Source: Anabaena sp. FACHB-1237 (GTDB lineage: Bacteria; Cyanobacteriota; Cyanobacteriia; Cyanobacteriales; Nostocaceae). Taken from it: a DNA stretch of 36,871 bases. Where the stretch lies: contig NZ_JACJPV010000038.1 in the NCBI RefSeq assembly GCF_014696225.1, forward strand, positions 1 through 36,871. Reading direction: 5' to 3'. Below, in pieces: positions 25,524-34,488 of this stretch; position 1 is the first letter of the stretch; each line of letters opens with the position of its first letter. Below the pieces are notes generated by a model. It saw only the letters and a program-made list of their open reading frames with translations, had not been told where the DNA came from and did no database searches. Made by a program: the position numbers and the translations under genes.

Positions 25524-26468
25524 TTAACCTAAAATCTCTAACGCCCGCTCAATATTATTCCTCACAACCGCCGCCGAATTATGTAAAGCAGTTTTTTCTT
25601 CTGGAGAAATATAGACTTCAATAATTCTTTGTACTCCCTCACATCCTAAAAAACAAGGTACACCCATAACCACATCTTTTAACCCATATTCTCCCTCTAA
25701 ATAGGTGGCCATTGGTAATAAACGAGACTCATTTAATAAAATAGATTCTATCATAATAGAAGTAGCAGAAGCAGGAGCAAAAAAAGCTCCTCCAGTTTGC
25801 ATTAATTCCACAATTTCTAATCCCCCATTGCGAGTTCTATCAATTAATTTATCAATGGTTTCTTGATCTAACAATTCAGTAATAGGAATACCATTAACAG
25901 TGGCATATTGCGCTAAAGGTAACATAGAATCGCCATGAGTTCCTAACACCATTGCCTTTACATTTGCAGGTAAAACCCCTAATTCTAAAGCAATAAAAGT
26001 TTCAAATCTTGCAGAATCTAAAACTCCCGCCATCCCCATAACTCGATGTTTTGGTAAACCTGTAAATTGCCAAGTTAAATAAGTCATTACCTCCAAAGGA
26101 TTGGTAATAACTATAAAAATTGCATTAGGAGAATAAGCGATCGCATTTTTTGCAGATTCTACCACAATTTGGGCATTTACTCTTAACAAATCATCTCTTG
26201 TCATCCCCGGTTTACGAGGAAAACCCGCCGCAATTACCACAATATCAGAATTAGCAGTATCTTCATATTTATTAGTACCAATAATTTGGCGATTATGAGA
26301 CTCAATACTTCGAGCTTCTAACAAATCTAAAGCTAAACCAGCAGGCATACCAGATACAATATCTAATAGTATTACATCAGCCAAATTTTTCTCAACAATC
26401 CGTTGTGCTAATGTACTACCAACCCTACCCGCACCAATAATAGTTACACAAGGAGAACGAAACATCAT
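25524..26468 (-). CDS. mdh: NAD-dependent malate dehydrogenase (LDH-like type)
   Basis: This 314-aa Rossmann enzyme of the L-lactate/malate dehydrogenase family interconverts malate and oxaloacetate. The nucleotide-binding loop is IIGAGRVGSTL (G12, G14, G17), with D36 as the NAD ribose residue. The active-site loop has R85 in AGFPRKPGMTRDDL and R91. N123 (ITNPLEV), R154 (LDSARF) and catalytic H178 (GTHGDSM) are all present. Arg in the mobile loop, rather than Gln, favours malate over lactate. The start at MMFRSPCV is consistent with family length. It is a single transcription unit, followed by a strong hairpin. Confidence 0.92.
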   Translation of the reverse strand: MMFRSPCVTIIGAGRVGSTLAQRIVEKNLADVILLDIVSGMPAGLALDLLEARSIESHNRQIIGTNKYEDTANSDIVVIAAGFPRKPGMTRDDLLRVNAQIVVESAKNAIAYSPNAIFIVITNPLEVMTYLTWQFTGLPKHRVMGMAGVLDSARFETFIALELGVLPANVKAMVLGTHGDSMLPLAQYATVNGIPITELLDQETIDKLIDRTRNGGLEIVELMQTGGAFFAPASATSIMIESILLNESRLLPMATYLEGEYGLKDVVMGVPCFLGCEGVQRIIEVYISPEEKTALHNSAAVVRNNIERALEILG

Positions 26469-26494
26469 AAAATCAGTAATAAATAATCATATAC

Positions 26495-26677
26495 GTAGGG
26501 TGTGTTAGCGGTAGCGTAACGCACCCTACAAATACTACTATCGTGCATTACGGCTTTGCCTAACACACCATACAAATACTACTATGGTACGTTATTGCTT
26601 GCCTAACACACCCTACAAATACTACAAATGTTACTATGGTGCGTTACGGCTTTGCCTAACACACCCTACAAATACTA
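26495..26677. repeat. GTAGGGTGTGTTA hairpin followed by about three tandem repeat units
   Basis: GTAGGGTGTGTTA (26495-26507) pairs with TAACGCACCCTAC (26517-26529) with one mismatch. Units of about 46-55 bp follow, each with CCTACAAATACTAC, then a GGTGCGTTACGGCTTTGCC-like segment and TAACACA. The copies differ by small indels and substitutions. Confidence 0.75.
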
Positions 26678-26698
26678 TCAGCAGTCAGGTAAAATTAA

Positions 26699-26914
26699 TT
26701 ATTTAACTTCTGTCAATTGCTCTAACTTTAACCATATATTTGGAGTAGGAACTTGTCCAAATTTTACCAAAGCATAATCACCTTTTAAATCTACAATTTC
26801 CCCTGGAGTTTCAAATAAATAATTAGGAAACCGAGTGTCACTAGCTTTAGCTTCTAAACTAGCTTCTAACTTTTCTCGAATCGCATGAACCATCACACCT
26901 TTTTTAATTGCCAT
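26699..26914 (-). CDS. ndhO: NDH-1 complex subunit NdhO
   Basis: This 71-aa protein closely follows the cyanobacterial/plastid NdhO pattern: [49 protein letters not shown] and [14 protein letters not shown]. It is a small peripheral subunit of thylakoid NDH-1 that affects cyclic electron flow and respiration. Length and start match the family. It is not near other ndh genes. AAGGGGAC lies just before the ATG on the minus strand. Confidence 0.93.
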   Translation of the reverse strand: MAIKKGVMVHAIREKLEASLEAKASDTRFPNYLFETPGEIVDLKGDYALVKFGQVPTPNIWLKLEQLTEVK

Positions 26915-27010
26915 AAAGTCCCCTTTCTTGAATTTGATAACTTAGGATTTTGTATTTATTGATGATACCATATATTTGATTAATATTCCCCATCACCAAG
27001 CACCAATTCT

Positions 27011-27844
27011 CTATCGTTGACATTGACAACAAAAATGGCTAGAACGTCCTCCTAATTTAATCCGTTCAATGATATTACCACAAACTTTACAAGGTTCTCC
27101 CATCCGATTATAAACCCAAGCCTCACCACCATAATTACCATTAACACCTTTAACATTTAAGAAATTGCTAAAAGTAGTACCTCCAGCAGCAATACTAGCT
27201 GATAAAACTTCAATAATTGCAGTTCTTAATAGTTCAATTTGTGATAGTTGCAAATTTGCACTGATAGTAGTTGGTAAAATACCACTTTTAAACAAAGCCT
27301 CGTCTGCATAGATATTACCCAATCCTGCTACCATGGATTGATCTAATAAATTTGTTTTAATTGCACGACGAGATTTTTGTAATTTATCCGCTAAATATGT
27401 CACTGTAAACTCAGAGGAAAAAGGATCTACCGCCAATTTTCCTAAACCAGTAATAATACTTTCTATGGCTGTATTTTTAGGAACATACCACATTTGTCCA
27501 AAAGTACGCTGATCTACAAAACGTAATTCTTTCTGCTTACCAAAAAATAATCTTACCCTTGTATGTTTATGTAAAGGTTCATCTTGATTTAACCATAACA
27601 ATTGTCCTGTCATTCGCAAATGCACACCTAACCAAGAACCTTGATTAAGTTCAGCTAGTAAATACTTACCTCGACGATGCCAATTAACAATGATACTTTC
27701 TTTAACTCTATCAATAAACTCATTAATACAAAACGGGTAGGCGATAGTACGTTGTAATAACACATCGCCTCCCGTAAGTTCTTGATCGAGGGTTAATTGA
27801 TTTAAACCTCTTTTAACAGTTTCAACTTCAGGCAATTCAGGCAT
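27011..27844 (-). CDS. mutM: Formamidopyrimidine-DNA glycosylase (Fpg/MutM)
   Basis: This 277-aa base-excision repair enzyme removes 8-oxoguanine and cuts the abasic site. The start MPELPEVETVKRGL supplies the catalytic Pro after Met removal, plus E3. A conserved Lys lies in HRRGKYLLAEL. The helix-two-turn-helix region includes NLLDQSMVAGLGNIYADE. The C-terminal zinc finger is CKVC with CCQC at the end. All expected elements are present, so it should be active. It lies between ndhO and psaE, which is common in cyanobacteria as I recall. Confidence 0.95.
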   Translation of the reverse strand: MPELPEVETVKRGLNQLTLDQELTGGDVLLQRTIAYPFCINEFIDRVKESIIVNWHRRGKYLLAELNQGSWLGVHLRMTGQLLWLNQDEPLHKHTRVRLFFGKQKELRFVDQRTFGQMWYVPKNTAIESIITGLGKLAVDPFSSEFTVTYLADKLQKSRRAIKTNLLDQSMVAGLGNIYADEALFKSGILPTTISANLQLSQIELLRTAIIEVLSASIAAGGTTFSNFLNVKGVNGNYGGEAWVYNRMGEPCKVCGNIIERIKLGGRSSHFCCQCQR

Positions 27845-27925
27845 TAGCGCGAATAATTTTCTAGGGGGATAATTAAAATTAGAGTTTTATTATCTCATGA
27901 AAAGATCCCCCAGAAACGGACGCTA

Positions 27926-28135
27926 TTACTTAGCTTTAGCTGGTGGTGGTGCAACTTCTACTAATTCATCCAACGCAAAGTTATTGGTAGCGATATCGTT
28001 GTAGTTGACTTTATCAAAACGCACGATGACAGGGTACTTGATACCGCTTTTGTCTACAGAAGCAACAGTACCAACTTCCTGAAACCAGTAGGATTCTGGG
28101 CGAAGAATGCGTACTTTAGATCCACGTTGAACCAT
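27926..28135 (-). CDS. psaE: Photosystem I subunit IV PsaE
   Basis: The ATG at 28135 gives 69 aa beginning [18 protein letters not shown], the invariant PsaE start. AAAGGG lies upstream. A longer frame from 28192 adds 19 residues unlike the family and is rejected. The SH3-like protein sits on the stromal (cytoplasmic) side of photosystem I, stabilises ferredoxin docking and supports cyclic electron flow. Blocks [12 protein letters not shown] and NNFALDEL are typical, and the tail is Ala/Pro/Lys-rich. Confidence 0.96.
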   Translation of the reverse strand: MVQRGSKVRILRPESYWFQEVGTVASVDKSGIKYPVIVRFDKVNYNDIATNNFALDELVEVAPPPAKAK

Positions 28136-28356
28136 GAGTAATATCCCTTTGTGTTGATGAATGGGCAATAGATTAAAGCTATTTCTTCCCACTTTACAAT
28201 GACAATGTGTGAGCTTGTTGTTTTGTTAAGTTATTTATCAATTTTTGAGGAGTCGAGAGTTGGGAGATTATTGTACCAATCACCAATCACCAACACCACT
28301 TGACAAATTATCCAAAATCGAGTAACTTCAATCGCAAACACTACTTTTACCTTAGT

Positions 28357-28944
28357 CTATGTCTTTCTTAATACAAAAACACTACCTTCATTACCTCTGC
28401 CAATTCGCAGATCATTATCTATATAAGTGATATCTAACCATCCTTGTCGGTCTGTATTAATGGGAACATCAACAGCCAAGAACTTTTTCTCTGATTCAAT
28501 TTGGGAAATAAAGTCACCCGGAGATGTATAACCTATTAGACGCTGCAAACCAATAATAGAACGTTGAAATTTTACATTGACACGACGTTCTGTAACTGGT
28601 GAAAACTTAGCAACAACACTAACTAATCCTTCAAAAAAAGGAATGGTATACAATTCAGCTATATTATATACGCTGTTAGTTCGTACCCTAATACATTGGT
28701 AAACTGTACCAAGTTTGCATAGCGGTAGGCCATCTATATTCAATAGGTCCTTACTTGTGGTGTAGATTAATTGCCAATTACCATCCAATAAATGAGTAGC
28801 TTCTAATGGTCGGGGAGTAGGGTTAAAATCTTCTAGGTTGGCTATAGCTGCTAAAATAGCTTGTTTTTGGGCTGTAGTAGCCAATAAACCGCGATTTGTG
28901 CCAGCAATAGCATCTATCAGGGTAGATTTACCAATCATGCTCAT
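28357..28944 (-). CDS. PAP/fibrillin (plastid lipid-associated) family protein
   Basis: This 195-aa protein starts MSMIGKSTLIDAIAGTNRGL and has the fibrillin pattern: NPTPRPLEATHLLDGNWQL, LIYTTSKDLLNI, and a C-terminal WLDITYIDNDLRIGRGNEG. That last block is the family's most conserved. These lipocalin-like proteins associate with thylakoid membranes or lipid globules in cyanobacteria and plastids. The size is about that of small cyanobacterial members. A second ATG two codons in is equally possible. Function beyond stress and photoprotection links is not shown by the sequence. Confidence 0.85.
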   Translation of the reverse strand: MSMIGKSTLIDAIAGTNRGLLATTAQKQAILAAIANLEDFNPTPRPLEATHLLDGNWQLIYTTSKDLLNIDGLPLCKLGTVYQCIRVRTNSVYNIAELYTIPFFEGLVSVVAKFSPVTERRVNVKFQRSIIGLQRLIGYTSPGDFISQIESEKKFLAVDVPINTDRQGWLDITYIDNDLRIGRGNEGSVFVLRKT

Positions 28945-29173
28945 ATACCTCTATATGGGAAAATATCAATGTAAATATATTATTAGTGTCATCCATCTAT
29001 AATCATAGAAAACATTGATAATGCTTTCCTGAATACAATTCCATAATCAAAGTAAAATTTAGATTTAATTCGGATTATGCAAGAAAAGACTTGTAGGAAG
29101 GATCAAATTAATTGATATCAAATGATAAACTCTTAATGTCTAGTTACATATACTCTATTGTATCGTCGTTAAT

Positions 29174-29419
29174 ATGTTAGATTCTCCTTTACGTGAAGCA
29201 CCGAGAAACCAACGTGCAGCAGTGATTCCTTTAAAACAGGAATCTTCAATGATTGACTGGTTGATTAGTACAGGACGATTAACAGCCCGTGATGCCCATG
29301 ATAAAGATTTACGAGAAGATGAAGAAGAGGTAATCTCCGATTTCTTGGGCGGAGAAGATGGAATTGCCGATTTAGATTATGATGACGATGATGATATGCC
29401 TATAAGTGAAGATGATTAA
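29174..29419 (+). CDS. DUF3134-like small acidic cyanobacterial protein
   Basis: This 81-aa protein begins MLDSPLREAPRNQRAAVIPL, followed by KQESSMIDWLISTGRL. The C-terminal half is very acidic, with a DYDDDDDMPISEDD-like tail. It matches what I recall of DUF3134, a short protein found widely in cyanobacteria with no known role. There are no membrane segments. It lies upstream of mraY, separated by a GC-rich hairpin. Confidence 0.65.
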   Translation: MLDSPLREAPRNQRAAVIPLKQESSMIDWLISTGRLTARDAHDKDLREDEEEVISDFLGGEDGIADLDYDDDDDMPISEDD

Positions 29420-29472
29420 GGAAGGCTGTCAGTGGTAAGTACGGGTTTAGCAGTGTTAAACCCAGTAGCAGT

Positions 29473-29490
29473 GGCGAACGGCGGTTCGCC
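29473..29490. terminator. GC-rich hairpin after the DUF3134 gene
   Basis: GGCGAAC (29473-29479) pairs perfectly with GTTCGCC (29484-29490) over a 4-base loop, 53 bases past the stop. There is no T tract, so it may be a repeat rather than an intrinsic terminator. Confidence 0.35.
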
Positions 29491-29619
29491 TGTATAATAC
29501 TCACCAAACTCAAAGCTAATAACTGAAAGCTAAGTAAAAATATTTTTGGGGTACTAATGATTTAGAATATTCCCCATTGTTTGTTAAATTTTTTCATGTG
29601 GAGTGAAGGAACATTTTTT

Positions 29620-30711
29620 GTGGACGCTAAATTATCTCCTAATCGAAGTTTGAATCTTTCTGGTATTGGTTTGGCCTCAGTATTAGCCCTCTTGCTGACG
29701 GCCACCTCAATAATTTTAGATGGAATAGGAAATAGAAATCCTTTACAGATCACTTCCCTTAGTTTACCCTTATTGTTATCTGCTGCTGGTGCAGGCATTT
29801 TAGGACAATGGGTAATACCAGTATTACAAGCACTGAAAACTGGCCAAATTATTCGAGAAGATGGACCCCAAGCACATCTGAAAAAAGCCGGTACTCCCAC
29901 AATGGGAGGAATATTTTTTATCCCCGTGGCTGTGGTAGTTGCTTGTATATTGTCTGACTTTAACCAAGATGTATTAGCAGTATCAGCTTTAACCCTGAGT
30001 TATGGTTTAATAGGTTGGATTGATGACTGGCAAATTTTACGCCGTAAGTCTAACAAAGGGATTTCGCCTAAAATGAAATTAATGTTACAAATCATCTTTG
30101 CAACATTGTTTTGTGGATGGTTAATATTAAAAGGTGATTTTAGTATAACAAATATTCATTTACCTTGGCTGGGTTTATCATTACCTTTAGGATTATTATT
30201 TTGGCCTTTAGCTGGTTTTGTGTTGGTAGCAGAAAGCAATGCTACTAATTTAACAGATGGTATTGATGGTTTAGCAGCAGGAACAGTGGCGATCGCTATT
30301 TTTGCACTAGGAGTAATTATAGCGTCTACATCACCAGAGTTAATGGTTTTCTGTGCCGCAGTCAGTGGTAGTTGTTTAGGATTTTTAGCCCATAACCGTA
30401 ACCCAGCACGGGTATTCATGGGAGATACGGGTTCATTAGCTTTAGGTGGTGCTTTAGCCGCAGTAGCGTTAATAACTAACACCTTACCAGCGTTATTTGT
30501 TCTGAGTGGAATATTCTTTGTCGAAACCCTTTCTGTAATGGCGCAAGTTGGTTATTATAAAGCTACTAAAGGACCCGATGGTAAAGGTAAAAGATTGTTA
30601 AAAATGGCACCTTTACATCATCATTTAGAGTTAACAGGTTGGTCAGAACTAAAAGTAGTAGGAGTGTTTTATATCATTGCCGCAATTTTGGCTGTTTTAG
30701 TTGCGCTTTAA
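29620..30711 (+). CDS. mraY: Phospho-N-acetylmuramoyl-pentapeptide-transferase MraY
   Basis: The preferred start is GTG at 29620, with GAAGGA ten to fifteen bases upstream, giving 363 aa. An ATG at 29596 and a TTG at 29581 are in frame but have no ribosome-binding site. The protein has about ten membrane helices and the family motifs AHLKKAGTPTMGG, the Asp pair in LIGWIDDWQIL, NATNLTDGIDGLAAG, and the C-terminal HHHLELTGW. It transfers phospho-MurNAc-pentapeptide from UDP to undecaprenyl phosphate, making lipid I for peptidoglycan. It stands alone rather than in a mur cluster. Confidence 0.94.
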   Translation: MDAKLSPNRSLNLSGIGLASVLALLLTATSIILDGIGNRNPLQITSLSLPLLLSAAGAGILGQWVIPVLQALKTGQIIREDGPQAHLKKAGTPTMGGIFFIPVAVVVACILSDFNQDVLAVSALTLSYGLIGWIDDWQILRRKSNKGISPKMKLMLQIIFATLFCGWLILKGDFSITNIHLPWLGLSLPLGLLFWPLAGFVLVAESNATNLTDGIDGLAAGTVAIAIFALGVIIASTSPELMVFCAAVSGSCLGFLAHNRNPARVFMGDTGSLALGGALAAVALITNTLPALFVLSGIFFVETLSVMAQVGYYKATKGPDGKGKRLLKMAPLHHHLELTGWSELKVVGVFYIIAAILAVLVAL

Positions 30712-30789
30712 CCGTAAATTACCGTAGTTGTGCTGAATAACTAATGGACATCTTGTGGTAATTAAGTCTGTATAATTTGAAACCCCTTC

Positions 30790-30815
30790 TAGGGACAATT
30801 CATGAATTGTCCCTA
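30790..30815. repeat. 26-bp perfect palindrome (copy 2 of 2)
   Basis: The left arm TAGGGACAATTCA (30790-30802) is followed directly by its exact reverse complement (30803-30815). Compared with 13848-13873, arm positions 6 and 7 change from GT to AC, and the other arm changes to match. Confidence 0.8.
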
Positions 30816-30902
30816 CTATTATTTTTACAAGATGTGTGATAGTGCTATAGTAGAACTAAATAGTATAATTAAGCTATTGTGCTGCTAATTTCGATAATGA
30901 AT

Positions 30903-30919
30903 GCAAGCAAGATGCTTGC
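30903..30919. repeat. Short hairpin repeat GCAAGCA/TGCTTGC
   Basis: GCAAGCA (30903-30909), a 3-base loop and TGCTTGC (30913-30919) form a perfect 7-bp stem, followed by GCCAC. I recall this as a frequent small intergenic repeat in cyanobacteria. It is not obviously a terminator. Confidence 0.5.
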
Positions 30920-30972
30920 GCCACTGTAATTTTAGGTTTTGTAGTTATACAGTGAGTCCTTAAGTGATCAAA

Positions 30973-31125
30973 TTAAGTGATCAAAATTTCAAAAGCGATC
31001 GCCATTGCTGCCAACTTTGTTGTATCAATACCACGAACATCATCTGGGAGTTTCCCTGTCGCCCCTTCAATGCCGTTACGAGTACCTGCATCTAAATCTT
31101 TTATATTTATGAATTTGCGCGCGTA
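30973..31125 (-). pseudogene. Possible C-terminal gene fragment
   Basis: On the minus strand a frame ending at TAA 30973-30975 reads KDLDAGTRNGIEGATGKL, then PDDVRGIDTTKLAAMAIAFE, then ILIT. It has protein-like composition but no start or ribosome-binding site, and it lies just downstream of gyrA in the same direction. I do not recognise it. It may be the tail of a lost gene. The opposite-strand frame at 30977-31171 is its shadow. Confidence 0.35.
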
Positions 31126-31134
31126 CCCACAGAC

Positions 31135-31161
31135 AGGGAATAGGGAATTTTCCTATTCCCT
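31135..31161. terminator. Hairpin immediately downstream of gyrA
   Basis: AGGGAATAGG (31135-31144) pairs perfectly with CCTATTCCCT (31152-31161) across a 7-base loop. It starts seven bases after the gyrA stop on the minus strand. No T tract follows, so termination by this stem is likely from position but not certain. Confidence 0.5.
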
Positions 31162-31167
31162 CGCTTG

Positions 31168-33780
31168 TTAATTTTCCCCTTCTTCTATTTCTCCAGTATC
31201 TCCTGTATCTGAAGGAACAATAGCGACACCAGTAATTGCGTCCTCCTCGTCTAGTTTCTGCACTCTTACACCTGTAGCTGACCGTGATTGAATAGAAATG
31301 GCATTAACCGCTTGACGAATAATAATACCTCTATTTGTAGCCATCATGATTTCTTCATCACTGTTCACAATATGTAATGTAGCTAATTGATCTCCGCTTT
31401 TACGTCCTTTAAATTTTGTCGCGGTTAAACCTTGACCAGCGCGTTTTTGCAGCCTAAATTGTCCTACAGGAACACGCTTACCATATCCTCCCATAGTAAT
31501 AACTAATACCCAAGGTCCAGCACTTGCTACTTCTGTGGTTTCTTCATTACTTTCCACTTCAGCATTTTCCACTTCACTGGTTTCAATATCCACATTTTCC
31601 GTTTCTTCGTTTTCTGCACTGCTGCCTAAAGTTGCTAAAATGGCCGCAGGTAGGATATCCATTCCTACTAGTTCATCTCCTGTTTTCAATTTCATTGATT
31701 TTACACCACGAGTGGCTCTTCCTAATGGTCGCAATTGTTCATGGTTGCATCGGAAATGTATGGCCATCCCTTGTCTTGAACCAATAATTACGCTATCTTC
31801 TACTTTTGCTCTTCTTACCCAACGTAATTGATCCCCTTCTTCTAATGATATGGCTATTAATCCGTTAGAGCGAATATTGCTGAATGCTGACAGTTCCGTT
31901 TTTTTGATGTTTCCTCCTTTTGTTAGCATTACTAGGTATTCTTCGCTGCTAAATTCATCTACGGGGACGATAGAGGTAATTTTTTCTTCCTTGGGTATGG
32001 GTAACATTTGCACTATTGGTGTCCCCCGACTAGTACGTGAACCTACGGGTATTTGATAGGCTTTCATGGAATATACTACGCCGCGATCGCTAAAAAATAA
32101 TACACTATCATGATCGCAGCAGGTTAAGAAATGCTCTATAGTATCATCATCTTTTACTTTCGCGCCAGCTTTACCTCTAGTAGCGCGATTTTGGGCTTCA
32201 AATGTATTAACTGGCATTCTTTTGATGTAACCCTGTTCTGTAAGCAGAATAACTGCTTTTTCATTGGCTATTAAATCAATATCATCAATATCACCTTCAC
32301 CATGAGTAATTGCTGTACGTCTCGGTGTAGCAAATTGCGTTTTTATTTGACCAATTTCGGTTTCAATAATTTCTAAAACCCTTTCTCTTCTGGCTAAAAT
32401 GTCCCGCAAGTCGGTAATTTTGATTTCTAGTTCTTGATGTTCTAACCTAATTTTATCTGCTTCTAATGCTGTTAATCTTCTTAGCTGCATTTGCAGAATT
32501 GCGTCTGCTTGTACTTCTGAAAGTCCATGATTTTCTACTAGTTCATTTTTAGCTGTAGGTGCGTCTGGTGCGTGGCGAATTAATCTAATAATTGCATCTA
32601 AGTTACCCAGAGCAATTAATAAACCTTGGAGGATGTGATCTCTTTCTTCAGCTTTTCTTAGTTCATAACGAGTACGTCTTTCGATGGAAACTATGCGAAA
32701 ATCTAAGAAAACGCTTAAAAACTGTTTGATAGTTAGAGTTTGGGGTTCACCATTGACTAAAGCCAACATATTCGCCCCAAAATTACTTTGTAAAGGTGTT
32801 TGTTTATAGAGATTATTTAAAACAACACGGGGATAAGCATCACGTTTTAATTCTATAACGATTCGCATTCCATCACGATCGCTCTCATCCCGAATATCTG
32901 CAATACCTTCTATTTTCTTATCATTCACCAATTCCGCGATTTTTTCAATTAATGCCGCTTTGTTGGTTTGATAGGGTAACTCAGTAACAATAATGGCTTC
33001 CCGATCTGGACGGTTACGTTGTTCGATGGTTTCAATACTAGCTACACCTCTCATAGTAATTGAACCGCGTCCAGTAGTGTATGCTTCTTTTATTCCCGAC
33101 GTTCCTAATACTTGCGCTCCTGTGGGAAAGTCAGGACCATGTATATATTTCATCAGTTCCAGATTAGTGATTTCCGGGTTGTGAATTAAGGACACTAACC
33201 CATCTATCAATTCTCCTAAGTTATGGGGTGGAATGTTGGTAGCCATACCCACCGCAATACCTGATGAACCATTAAGTAGTAGTTGCGGAATACGAGAAGG
33301 TAAAACAGTGGGTTCTTGCTGTGAACCATCAAAGTTATCAATAAAATCTACCGTTTCTGCTTCAATATCTTGCAGTAGAGCCGAACTAGTTAAGGCTTGC
33401 AGGCGACATTCAGTGTAACGCATAGCTGCCGGAGGATCATTATCTACTGATCCAAAATTACCATGACCATTGATTAATGGCGATCGCATGGAAAAATCTT
33501 GAGCCATACGTACCAGCGCATCATATACCGCCGTATCGCCATGAGGATGGTATTTACCCAATACTTCACCCACCACACGAGCGCATTTTCTAAAAGGCCG
33601 ATCATGGCTTAAACCTAACTCGTGCATAGCGTACAGGATACGACGATGCACAGGTTTAAGACCATCCCTGGCATCTGGTAACGCCCGACCTACTATTACG
33701 CTCATCGCATATTCCAGATAAGACTGCGACATTTCTTGTCGTAAATCTGTCGGGATAATCCTTTCCTGTGAGGTTGTCAT
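31168..33780 (-). CDS. gyrA: DNA gyrase subunit A
   Basis: This 870-aa type II topoisomerase subunit has DNA-cleaving Y122 (PAAMRYTEC) and quinolone-pocket residues T83 and D87 in [18 protein letters not shown], in the same numbering as E. coli; Thr rather than Ser at 83 is natural in many bacteria. The C-terminal beta-pinwheel begins near 510. The GyrA-box region reads [10 protein letters not shown], a loosened form of QRRGGKG, which I recall as usual in cyanobacterial GyrA. A Glu-rich insertion at about 718-752 lies between blades. With GyrB it introduces negative supercoils. A ParC paralogue identity is less likely given overall similarity, but only GyrB context or phylogeny would settle it. 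Confidence 0.9.
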   Translation of the reverse strand: MTTSQERIIPTDLRQEMSQSYLEYAMSVIVGRALPDARDGLKPVHRRILYAMHELGLSHDRPFRKCARVVGEVLGKYHPHGDTAVYDALVRMAQDFSMRSPLINGHGNFGSVDNDPPAAMRYTECRLQALTSSALLQDIEAETVDFIDNFDGSQQEPTVLPSRIPQLLLNGSSGIAVGMATNIPPHNLGELIDGLVSLIHNPEITNLELMKYIHGPDFPTGAQVLGTSGIKEAYTTGRGSITMRGVASIETIEQRNRPDREAIIVTELPYQTNKAALIEKIAELVNDKKIEGIADIRDESDRDGMRIVIELKRDAYPRVVLNNLYKQTPLQSNFGANMLALVNGEPQTLTIKQFLSVFLDFRIVSIERRTRYELRKAEERDHILQGLLIALGNLDAIIRLIRHAPDAPTAKNELVENHGLSEVQADAILQMQLRRLTALEADKIRLEHQELEIKITDLRDILARRERVLEIIETEIGQIKTQFATPRRTAITHGEGDIDDIDLIANEKAVILLTEQGYIKRMPVNTFEAQNRATRGKAGAKVKDDDTIEHFLTCCDHDSVLFFSDRGVVYSMKAYQIPVGSRTSRGTPIVQMLPIPKEEKITSIVPVDEFSSEEYLVMLTKGGNIKKTELSAFSNIRSNGLIAISLEEGDQLRWVRRAKVEDSVIIGSRQGMAIHFRCNHEQLRPLGRATRGVKSMKLKTGDELVGMDILPAAILATLGSSAENEETENVDIETSEVENAEVESNEETTEVASAGPWVLVITMGGYGKRVPVGQFRLQKRAGQGLTATKFKGRKSGDQLATLHIVNSDEEIMMATNRGIIIRQAVNAISIQSRSATGVRVQKLDEEDAITGVAIVPSDTGDTGEIEEGEN

Positions 33781-33911
33781 AACCTAAACAACTCCAAAAA
33801 ACGTAAGTTTTAGCTTTGTGATGTGACAAAATACAAAATTATCTCAAATTAACTTTGAATAATTGTCATAATTATGGTACAATTCTAACATATTCCTGTA
33901 CTATTTTCATA

Positions 33912-33944
33912 AATATTATCTGAATATTATCTGAATATTATCTG
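33912..33944. repeat. Three perfect tandem copies of an 11-bp unit
   Basis: AATATTATCTG occurs three times in a row (33912, 33923, 33934), about 130 bases upstream of the gyrA start. Confidence 0.85.
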
Positions 33945-33964
33945 AGACTTTTGATCTGTGGTAT

Positions 33965-33982
33965 GTAGTTGAGCTTTAGCTC
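33965..33982. repeat. Dispersed repeat GTAGTTGAGCTTTAGCTC (copy 2)
   Basis: This is identical over 18 bases to 9616-9633 and is followed, after a few bases, by CCAAATACA as in copy 1 (CCCAAATACA). Confidence 0.7.
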
Positions 33983-34269
33983 AAATTCAGACCAAATACA
34001 TTGTCAAATAATATATATTTCCTAGCACTTTGCACTGCATAAAAATCATGGTATCATCCACAGCAAGAAATTGATATAAGTTCGCTAGTTTATCTGATCA
34101 ATATATGAGCAAATAGTCAGAAAAATCAGCAGAAATATTTTGAGATTATCTTTAAAATCATCCTTTATAAGTATTTCAATATCAGGTTATATTATCAGCA
34201 ATTGCAACTGAGAAAGAAGCAATTAGAAAAAGTAGTATAATCGGAAAAACAGCATTTGCTAATTTAGGA

Positions 34270-34300
34270 GATCCCCGACTTCTTGAAGAAGTTGGGGATC
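34270..34300. repeat. 31-bp REP-like hairpin (well-formed copy)
   Basis: GATCCCCGACTTCTT (34270-34284) pairs with AAGAAGTTGGGGATC (34286-34300) around one base, with a single G-T pair. A degenerate copy lies at 23253-23283. Confidence 0.8.
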
Positions 34301-34488
34301 TTGTGGTGTGTGAAAACTACTGAAATTGAATTTACAACTAGCGTCCAAGAAAAACAGAGAATATAAATTAAATTATTTGGCATTATTTCCTGAACATTTG
34401 CGGAAAATCGTCTTCTAGTCACAACTTTGTTACCAGATGTGGAGCATCTATAAGTTATACTGATAAAAAAGGACAATTTGAGTGGATT

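Larger units (their letters stand above)
30712..31167. other. Repeat-rich region between mraY and gyrA
   Basis: No intact gene is seen. In order it holds a 26-bp palindrome (30790-30815), a GCAAGCA/TGCTTGC hairpin (30903-30919), a short minus-strand gene-like fragment (30973-31125) and a hairpin just beyond the gyrA stop (31135-31161). Confidence 0.6.
33781..34488. other. Intergenic region upstream of gyrA and the TerB-like gene, with repeats
   Basis: This is a 708-base divergent interval. It carries three tandem 11-bp units, a copy of the GTAGTTGAGCTTTAGCTC repeat and a 31-bp hairpin. It should contain the promoters of gyrA (left) and of the 34489 gene (right). No gene is supported; the minus-strand frame at 34264-34518 overlaps the hairpin and lacks coding features. 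Confidence 0.5.

Noticed and set aside
30977..31171. Plus-strand 64-codon frame before gyrA end
   Set aside because: It starts in repeats, crosses the gyrA hairpin and has no family resemblance; the opposite strand has the more protein-like fragment.
31524..33418. Plus-strand frames inside gyrA
   Set aside because: They are shadows of gyrA; the first two arise from the complement of its Glu-rich insertion.
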